From assembly GCF_003236295.1 (NCBI RefSeq), contig NZ_POTW01000061.1:1-39635 (forward strand): a DNA stretch of 39,635 bases. Reading direction: 5' to 3'. The notes beneath the pieces are model-generated. The model was not told the origin of the DNA and did no database searches. It saw only the letters and a list, made by a program, of their open reading frames with translations. How positions within the stretch are numbered: position 1 is the stretch's first letter; every line of letters begins with the position of its first letter. Below, piece after piece: positions 34,847-39,635 of this stretch. The position numbers and the translations under genes were made by a program. The stretch is from Jiangella anatolica (lineage in GTDB: Bacteria > Actinomycetota > Actinomycetes > Jiangellales > Jiangellaceae).

Positions 34847-34854
34847 GGCCGCCG

Positions 34855-34874
34855 ATCCTAGCCTCGCCTACGCT
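34855..34874. promoter_or_regulatory. Two divergent, nearly leaderless -10 elements in 34 bp
   Basis: TAGGAT on the minus strand (34860-34855), 8 nt from the adenosine deaminase ATG, and TACGCT on the plus strand (34869-34874), 6 nt from GTG 34881. The -35 region of each promoter overlaps the other gene's start, so the two RNA polymerases would exclude one another. Confidence 0.5.
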
Positions 34875-34880
34875 CACGAC

Positions 34881-35663
34881 GTGCGGATCGCGGTGACGGG
34901 GGCGAGCGGGCGGGTCGGCGGCCGGGTGGCCGAGCTGCTGGCGCCGGAGCACGACGTGGTCGCACTGGTGCGGCCGGCGTCGCCGTACACGCCGCCGCCG
35001 GGGGTCACCGTCGCGCCCGCCGACTATGCCGACCCCGCGTCGCTGCGGGCGGCGTTGGACGGCGTCGACACGCTGGTGTTCGTGTCCAGCGACGGCCACG
35101 CGGCCACCGTCATGCTGCACCACGCGAACGTCGTGGCGGCCGCCGCCGACGCGCGCGTCGGGCACGTCGTCGCGCTGAGCGGCCTGGACGCCGACGTCGA
35201 GTCGCCGTTCTGCTACGCCGTCACCAACGGGCACACCGAGCGGCTGCTGGAGGCCAGCGGCTGCGGCTACTCACTGGCCCGCGCGTCGGTCTACACCGAG
35301 TTCTTCCGGTCCCTCGTGCGGGGCGCCCGGCGCGGCGACGAGGTCCGGCTGCCCGCCGGCGACGCCCGGGTGTCGCTGGTCGCCCGGGCCGACGTCGCAC
35401 GGTCGCTGGCCGCGCTGGCGCTGCGCCCGCCGTCGGGCACGCACCACGACCTCACCGGGCCGGCCGCGCCCGCCGTCGCCGAGGTGGTCGCCGCGGAGGG
35501 CGCCCGCCACGTGGAGGTCACCCTGGCCGAGTACGTCGCCGCGCTGCTCGACGGCGGCGAGACGTCGTGGTGGGCGCACGCCTACGGGACGATGCTGGAG
35601 TCGATCCGCCTGGGCCGCTGGGCCACCGTGAGCGACGAGGTGGCGACGCTCACCGGCGGCTGA
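34881..35663 (+). CDS. NmrA-type NAD(P)-binding protein (short-chain dehydrogenase-like)
   Basis: 260 residues from GTG 34881 (VRIAVTGASGRVGGRVAELL), 6 nt after a TACGCT -10. The Rossmann motif is TGASGRVG; VFVSSDGHAATVMLHHANVV and GHVVALSGLDADVESPFCYA follow; the C-terminus ends WWAHAYGTMLESIRLGRWAT, typical for NmrA/YtfG-like quinone reductases or redox sensors. The usual SDR YxxxK is not preserved. The end overlaps the convergent reductase gene by 14 bp. Confidence 0.87.
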   Translation: MRIAVTGASGRVGGRVAELLAPEHDVVALVRPASPYTPPPGVTVAPADYADPASLRAALDGVDTLVFVSSDGHAATVMLHHANVVAAAADARVGHVVALSGLDADVESPFCYAVTNGHTERLLEASGCGYSLARASVYTEFFRSLVRGARRGDEVRLPAGDARVSLVARADVARSLAALALRPPSGTHHDLTGPAAPAVAEVVAAEGARHVEVTLAEYVAALLDGGETSWWAHAYGTMLESIRLGRWATVSDEVATLTGG

Positions 35664-37023
35664 GCCGGGCCCACGCCTGGGTGGCCAGCTGGGTCGCGTC
35701 CCAGGGCGATCCGAGCGGCGGAGTGTAGGAGAGGTCGAGCTCGCTGAACCCGTCGACGGTCATGCCGTGGAACAGCGCGGTGGCGTAGGTGTCGACGCGC
35801 TTGGCGGTCTCGGTGCCGCGCGCGCCGACGAGCTGCGCGCCGAGGAGCAGGCCGGTCCCGACGTCGCCAGTGACGCGGATCGTGATCGGCTGGGCGCCCG
35901 GGTAGTAGGCCTTGTGGTCGTCCGGGGTCGCGGTCGCACTGACCGGCGTGAACCCGGCCGCCGTCGCCTCGTGCTCGCGCAGCCCGGTGCGGGCCGCGAC
36001 GAGGTCGAACACCTTCACGACCTGGGTGCCGAGGCTGCCGGCGAACCGCGCCGCGCCGCCGAGGGCGTTCTCGCCGGCGACGCGGCCCTGCTTGTGCGCC
36101 GTCGTGCCCAGCGGCAGGTAGGTGACGCCGAGCTGACGGTGATGGGTGACGACGCAGTCGCCGGCCGCCCACACGTGCGGCAGCCCGGTCGCCATGGTCT
36201 CGTCGACGACGACGGCGCCGCGCGGGCCCGTCCGTGCCCCGGCCGCGACGAGCAGGTCGGCGTCCGGGCGCACCCCGACCACGACGAGGACGAGGTCGAC
36301 GTCCCAGGCCAGCGGCTCGCCGTCAGGCCCGGCGCCCTCGACGTGCAGGCCCGCGTCGCCGCGGCCGACCCTCGTCACCGTCGAGCCGGTGTGGACGGTG
36401 ACGCCGTGCCGGTCCAGCTCGGCGTGCACGAGCGCGCCGAGCTCGGGGTCGACGGTGGGCAGAACCTCGGGCAGCATCTCGACCTGCGTGACGGCGATCC
36501 CGCGCGTGGTCAGCCCCTCGGCCATCTCCAGCCCGACATAGCCGGCGCCGACGATCAGCGCCGTGGCCGGCCGGATCCGGTCCAGGCTGCGTTCGAGGGC
36601 GAACGTGTCGTCCATCGAGTGCAGCACGTGCACGCCGTCGGCCGCCCCCAGCGGGTCCAGGCCCGCGATCGGCGGGCGCACCGGTAGCGCGCCGGTGCCG
36701 ACGACCAGCTCGTCGTAGCCCAGCGTGGTCTCCGTGCCGTCGCTCTCGCGCAACGCGAGCCGCCGCCCGTCGACGTCGATCCCGGTCGCGAGCGTGTCCA
36801 GCCGCAGCCGCATCCCGGTGGCCTCGAGGTCGGCATGCGTGCGGTGGGCCAGGTTCGACCAGTGGCCCACCTCGCCGGAGAGGTAGTACGGGATCCCGCA
36901 GATGGAGAAGTTCGGGTAGGCGTCGGCGACCACCACGGTCACCTCGGCCGAGGGGTCCAGTTCGCGGGCGCGCAGCGCGGCGGAGATGCCGGCGTCGCTG
37001 CCGCCGACGGCGACGATGTGCAT
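35650..37023 (-). CDS. FAD-dependent pyridine nucleotide-disulfide oxidoreductase (CoA-disulfide reductase / NADH oxidase type)
   Basis: 457 residues. N-terminal FAD-binding motif VAVGGSDAGISAALRARE; a single redox cysteine (Cys42) in NFSICGIPYYLSG, as in CoA-disulfide reductase and NADH oxidase; NAD-binding TALIVGAGYVGLEMAEGL; second FAD motif VWAAGDCV; C-terminal dimerisation domain with AYYPGAQPITIRVTGDVGTG. It starts 9 bp after the aquaglyceroporin gene, in an arsenic block, so it may help keep thiols or arsenical redox state in balance; that link is inference. Confidence 0.9.
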   Translation of the reverse strand: MHIVAVGGSDAGISAALRARELDPSAEVTVVVADAYPNFSICGIPYYLSGEVGHWSNLAHRTHADLEATGMRLRLDTLATGIDVDGRRLALRESDGTETTLGYDELVVGTGALPVRPPIAGLDPLGAADGVHVLHSMDDTFALERSLDRIRPATALIVGAGYVGLEMAEGLTTRGIAVTQVEMLPEVLPTVDPELGALVHAELDRHGVTVHTGSTVTRVGRGDAGLHVEGAGPDGEPLAWDVDLVLVVVGVRPDADLLVAAGARTGPRGAVVVDETMATGLPHVWAAGDCVVTHHRQLGVTYLPLGTTAHKQGRVAGENALGGAARFAGSLGTQVVKVFDLVAARTGLREHEATAAGFTPVSATATPDDHKAYYPGAQPITIRVTGDVGTGLLLGAQLVGARGTETAKRVDTYATALFHGMTVDGFSELDLSYTPPLGSPWDATQLATQAWARLSRR

Positions 37024-37032
37024 GGGTGCCTC

Positions 37033-37713
37033 TCAGAGTCGGACCCGCGCGGGCGCGGGGTACAGGGCGAGGACGAGCACGACGCCGACGGCGGCGCCCA
37101 CCAGCTGGGCGGCGACGAAGGCCGGCGCCGACGACGGCGCGATGCCGGCGAAGGTGTCGGAGAAGATCCGGCCTACTGTGACGGCCGGGTTGGCGAACGA
37201 GGTGGAGCTGGTGAACCAGTACGCCGCCCCGATGTAGGCGCCGACGGCCGGCGCCGCCAGCGCGGCCCGGCCGGTCCGGACGAGGGCGAAGATCAGCAGC
37301 ACCAGCCCGGCCGTCGCCACCACCTCGCCCAGCAGCAACCCGGTCCCGGTGCGCTCCGTCGTCGCGAGCCCACCGTCGACGGAGAACATGGCGTTCGCCA
37401 GCAGCGCGCCGCCGATCCCGCCGGCACACTGCGCCACCACGTAGGCGCCGGCCGCACCACCGGACAGGCCCGTGCCGGACCCGCGGCCCAGCCACCAGTC
37501 CGCCACCGACACCACCGGGTTGAAGTGCGCACCGGACACCGGACCGAACAGCAGGATCAGCACCGCCAGCCCCAGCACCGTCGCGGTGCTGTTCTGCAGC
37601 AGTTGCAGACCGGTGTCGTCCGGCGACAGCCGCTGCGCCGCGGTCCCCGACCCCACCACCACCGCCACCAGGAGGCCGGCGCCGAGGAACTCGGCCAGCA
37701 GCCGTCGTGTCAT
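37033..37713 (-). CDS. MIP-family aquaglyceroporin, AqpS-like, in arsenic cluster
   Basis: Channel protein of 226 residues from ATG 37713 (MTRRLLAEFLGAGLLVAVVV); ATG 37725 is a possible alternative. Both half-helix motifs are present: FNPVVS (Asn65) and ANPAVT (Asn175). In the second half WFTSSTSFANPAV lacks a bulky Arg filter just before the motif, as expected for a wide pore. Relatives in arsenic operons (AqpS of rhizobia) let arsenite made by arsenate reductase leave the cell. The gene is divergent from the ArsR fusion and no ArsB/Acr3 pump is seen, which supports this role. Confidence 0.88.
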   Translation of the reverse strand: MTRRLLAEFLGAGLLVAVVVGSGTAAQRLSPDDTGLQLLQNSTATVLGLAVLILLFGPVSGAHFNPVVSVADWWLGRGSGTGLSGGAAGAYVVAQCAGGIGGALLANAMFSVDGGLATTERTGTGLLLGEVVATAGLVLLIFALVRTGRAALAAPAVGAYIGAAYWFTSSTSFANPAVTVGRIFSDTFAGIAPSSAPAFVAAQLVGAAVGVVLVLALYPAPARVRL

Positions 37714-37727
37714 CACGCGCCCCATCC

Positions 37728-37759
37728 TTGACGACAGGAGATAGCTCAGTCAATATTGA
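37728..37759. promoter_or_regulatory. Divergent ars promoters with overlapping ArsR operator
   Basis: Plus strand: TTGACG (37728-37733), 17 bp, CAATAT (37751-37756), then ATG 37764, leaderless. Minus strand: TTGACT (37753-37748), 18 bp, AAGGAT (37729-37724). The perfect palindrome TCAATATTGA (37750-37759) covers the plus -10 and the minus -35, so one bound repressor would silence both transcripts. Confidence 0.65.
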
Positions 37760-37763
37760 GGCA

Positions 37764-38435
37764 ATGAACGCTGAGCGAACAACCCTGGAGCGGCGGGCCG
37801 CCACGTATGCGGCGCTGTCGGATCCGGCGCGGCTGCACATCGTCGACCTGCTCAGCCTCGGCGACCTCTCCCCCAGCGAGCTGCAGGCCAGGCTCGGCAT
37901 GCCGTCGAACCTGCTGGCCCACCACCTCAAGACCCTGGAGACCGCGGGCCTGCTCACGCGCGGCCGGTCCGAGGCCGACCGTCGGCGCAGCTACGTCCGG
38001 CTCACGCCCGGCGCGCTCGACGGGCTGACCCCCGGCGCCGTCGGCCACGCCCACCGCGTCGTGTTCGTCTGCACGGCGAACTCCGCCCGCTCCCAGCTCG
38101 CCGCGGCGCTCTGGCGGCGCACCAGCCCGATCCCGGTCGCCTCGGCCGGCACCCACCCGGCCGACCGGGTCGACCCTGGCGCCGTCGCCGCGGCCCGCCG
38201 CCACCGGCTCGCCCTGCACGCGACCCGGCCCCGGCGGTTGGCCGACGTCGCCGCCGACGACGACTTCGTCATCACCGTCTGCGACCACGCCCACGAGGAG
38301 CTCGGCGACCTCGGCGGGCTGCACTGGTCCATCCCGGACCCCGTCCGCGCGGGCACCGCCGACGCCTTCGACACCACCGTCACCGCCCTCGCCCACCGGG
38401 TCGACGGCCTCGCCGCGCGCCTCGCGGCGATCTGA
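37764..38435 (+). CDS. arsR: ArsR regulator fused to a low-molecular-weight phosphatase / arsenate reductase domain
   Basis: 223 residues. Residues 1-90 are an ArsR winged helix (AATYAALSDPARLHIVDLLS, then LGMPSNLLAHHLKTLETAGL). Residues 95-223 are an LMW-PTP-like domain with the P-loop VFVCTANSARSQLAAALW (Cys103) and the IPDPV acid loop. Such fusions are known in actinobacteria. The ArsR half contains no cysteine at all; the only cysteines are Cys103 and Cys173, both in the phosphatase half. The start at ATG 37764 is leaderless, right at the operator. It is followed 13 bp later by arsC. Confidence 0.9.
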   Translation: MNAERTTLERRAATYAALSDPARLHIVDLLSLGDLSPSELQARLGMPSNLLAHHLKTLETAGLLTRGRSEADRRRSYVRLTPGALDGLTPGAVGHAHRVVFVCTANSARSQLAAALWRRTSPIPVASAGTHPADRVDPGAVAAARRHRLALHATRPRRLADVAADDDFVITVCDHAHEELGDLGGLHWSIPDPVRAGTADAFDTTVTALAHRVDGLAARLAAI

Positions 38436-38448
38436 GAGGAGAACGATC

Positions 38449-39087
38449 ATGGCGAACGCCGACATCACCCTGGACCAGCAGTACGCGCTCACCACCGCCG
38501 CCACCCGGCTGGCCGGCGACTTCGAGGGCACCTTCGGGCAGGAGACGATCGAACGGTTCCTGCACACGTCCTACGACCAGTTCGCCGGCCGCGCGGTCGT
38601 CGCGAACTTCCTCCCGCTGCTGGCCGAACGGTTCGCGCGGCAGCGGCTCACCGCGCTGGCCCGGGTCGAGGGACGCAGCGACGACGGCCGGCCCACCGTG
38701 CTGTTCCTCTGCGTGCACAACGCCGGCCGCTCGCAGATGGCGCTGGGCTTCTTCCAGCACCACGCCGGCGACGAGGCGATCGGCTGGTCCGGCGGCTCCG
38801 AGCCCGGCGCGCAGATCAACCCGGTCGCCGTCGCCGCCATGGCCGAGCGCGGCATCGACATCTCCGCCGAGTACCCCAAGCCCTGGACCGACGAGATCGT
38901 CCGCGCCGCCGACGTCGTCGTCACCATGGGCTGCGGCGACGCCTGCCCGCTGTTCCCCGGCAAGCGCTACGAGGACTGGACCCTCGAGGACCCCGCCGGC
39001 CAGGACCTCGCCGCCGTCCGTCCCATCCGCGACGAGATCGAGCGACGCGTGCTCACGCTGCTGAACGAGATCGGCGTGCGGAGCTAG
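38449..39087 (+). CDS. arsC: Arsenate reductase ArsC (LMW-phosphatase type) with N-terminal helical domain
   Basis: 212 residues; GAGAGGAG precedes ATG 38449. Residues 1-75 form a three-helix bundle (LAGDFEGTFGQETIERFLHT, FLPLLAERFARQRLTALARV), as in the mycothiol-linked actinobacterial ArsC group. Residues 82-212 are the reductase domain with LFLCVHNAGRSQMALGFF (Cys88) and TMGCGDACPLFPGKRYEDW (Cys162, Cys166), the three redox cysteines of this class. It reduces arsenate to arsenite, probably with mycothiol or thioredoxin; arsenite would leave through the adjacent channel. Confidence 0.93.
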   Translation: MANADITLDQQYALTTAATRLAGDFEGTFGQETIERFLHTSYDQFAGRAVVANFLPLLAERFARQRLTALARVEGRSDDGRPTVLFLCVHNAGRSQMALGFFQHHAGDEAIGWSGGSEPGAQINPVAVAAMAERGIDISAEYPKPWTDEIVRAADVVVTMGCGDACPLFPGKRYEDWTLEDPAGQDLAAVRPIRDEIERRVLTLLNEIGVRS

Positions 39088-39132
39088 CCTCGGGCTTTCA
39101 CGTCTCTGGGGTCGTGTGCGGCGTGTGATGCA

Positions 39133-39204
39133 CGGAAGTGCCTGTTCAGCGCGGGATTCTTGGCTTGTCGAAGGTCAAGATCCGCCGCGTTGAAAGGCAC
39201 TCCG
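39133..39204. repeat. Imperfect 72-bp palindrome ahead of IS1380-type transposase
   Basis: The stretch reads almost the same on both strands: CGGAAGTGCC at the left pairs with GGCACTCCG at the right, GCGCGGGATTCTTG pairs with CAAGATCCGCCGCG, with a central TTGTCGA. It lies 3 bp before the transposase start, so it probably includes the left end of the element and could form a hairpin that hides the start from outside transcripts. The exact IS border is not visible here. Confidence 0.5.
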
Positions 39205-39207
39205 TAG

Positions 39208-39635
39208 GTGAAGCGTAGCCCTGGTCAGAGTCTTGTTGTGGATGCTGTGCGCGAGTCGTTGGTCTCTTCGTCGGGGGCGGTGCTCCTCAACGAGACGGTC
39301 CGGGTCGCGGGTATCGACCGGCTGCTCGCGGCGGCGTTGGTGCCGTGGCGTTCGGATCGGGTGGTCCACGACCCCGGCAAGGTGCTCCTCGACGTCGCGA
39401 CGGCGGTCGCTCTCGGAGGTGACTGTCTGGCAGACCTGGCGGTGGTGCGCGCTCAACCCGAGTTGTTTGGGCCGGTGGCTTCCGACCCGACGGTGTCGCG
39501 GGTCATCGCCAAGTTGGCCGATGACATCGACGCGTCACTGCCGGCGATCCGGGCTGCTCGAGCGCAGGCGCGGGCGGCGGTATGGGGTCGACGCCGGCCA
39601 CTGGGTCGACCGCCGGGCGGGGGTGCGGGCAGGGG
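39208..39635 (+). CDS. IS1380-family transposase, N-terminal part (cut by window edge)
   Basis: The frame from GTG 39208 is open to the window edge (about 142 codons): VKRSPGQSLVVDAVRESLVS, then LLNETVRVAGIDRLLAAALV, VVHDPGKVLLDVATAVALGG, DCLADLAVVRAQPELFGPVA and SDPTVSRVIAKLADDIDASL. The order 'HDPGK - GGDCLADL - FG-VASDPTVSR' is typical of IS1380 transposases of actinobacteria. Third codon positions use more T and A (GTT, CTT, GGT, GCT, TTG) than the neighbours, as expected for imported DNA. The last 15 codons (WGRRRPLGRPPGGGAG) look unlike the family, so a frameshift near 39585 is possible. Confidence 0.8.
   Translation, partial: MKRSPGQSLVVDAVRESLVSSSGAVLLNETVRVAGIDRLLAAALVPWRSDRVVHDPGKVLLDVATAVALGGDCLADLAVVRAQPELFGPVASDPTVSRVIAKLADDIDASLPAIRAARAQARAAVWGRRRPLGRPPGGGAGR

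Noticed and set aside
32538-35234. One 898-residue minus-strand open frame
   Set aside because: Only its end (CYTH-like part) is coding; the rest is antisense to the SnoaL-like, NmrA-type and deaminase region and in the wrong frame.

Overview
The window is very GC-rich DNA from an actinomycete. Signs of this are strong G/C at third codon positions, many GTG starts, ATGA/GTGA overlaps, frequent leaderless promoters (a TAnnnT-like -10 about 6 nt before the start codon), a GlnR-like nitrogen box, and LAL/LuxR, SHOCT, DUF6325 and DUF7144 proteins. A Jiangella-like organism is my guess from overall feel, not from a comparison. No tRNA, rRNA or CRISPR array was seen.

Layout. (1) 1-4048, minus strand: a phosphate ABC transport operon in the unusual order small gene - pstC - pstA - pstS. 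The pstS product has a non-lipoprotein signal peptide and a Gly/Asp-rich C-terminal extension that runs off the window. (2) 4049-5058: about 1 kb without genes, holding an orphan palindrome and a 695-bp nested inverted-repeat element. (3) 5059-9021, minus: amt-glnB-glnD nitrogen operon behind a likely GlnR box; glnD seems to start at a CTG overlapping the glnB stop. (4) 9172-15834: a LacI-type repressor divergent from a sugar ABC importer (lipoprotein plus two permeases) and a GH3 glycosidase, with matching operators between them. (5) 15826-15973: five alternating copies of a palindromic repeat. (6) 16028-19498: a MerR-controlled mini-operon, then a CtpE-like P-type ATPase and a DUF1905 protein.

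(7) 19502-33860 is the most interesting part. Seven copies of a 19-bp palindrome, CTCACCC-N5-GGGTGAG, lie in the promoters of nearly every transcription unit of a 14-kb block. In most cases a -10-like hexamer (often xAGGxT) follows at 21-22 nt. Where the start codon is leaderless the operator is centred about 41-44 nt upstream of it, the place where LuxR-type activators bind. The block encodes one large MalT/LAL-type LuxR regulator, two DUF6325 proteins, a SHOCT protein and a SHOCT-less relative, two DUF1269 proteins, two SulP transporters, a GAP-family membrane protein, a DUF7144 and a DUF6069 membrane protein, a lipoprotein, a CYTH-like protein and a SnoaL-like protein. I read it as one locally encoded, partly duplicated envelope or stress regulon; I do not recognise it as described. 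A decayed C-terminal fragment of a formylglycine-generating enzyme lies at 20411-20537.

(8) 33857-35663: adenosine deaminase and an NmrA-type protein, divergent over only 34 bp. (9) 35650-39087: an arsenic block with an ArsR-phosphatase fusion and ArsC on the plus strand, divergent from an aquaglyceroporin and an FAD-dependent disulfide reductase, with no ArsB/Acr3 pump. (10) 39133-39635: the left end of an IS1380-type insertion sequence, cut by the window edge.
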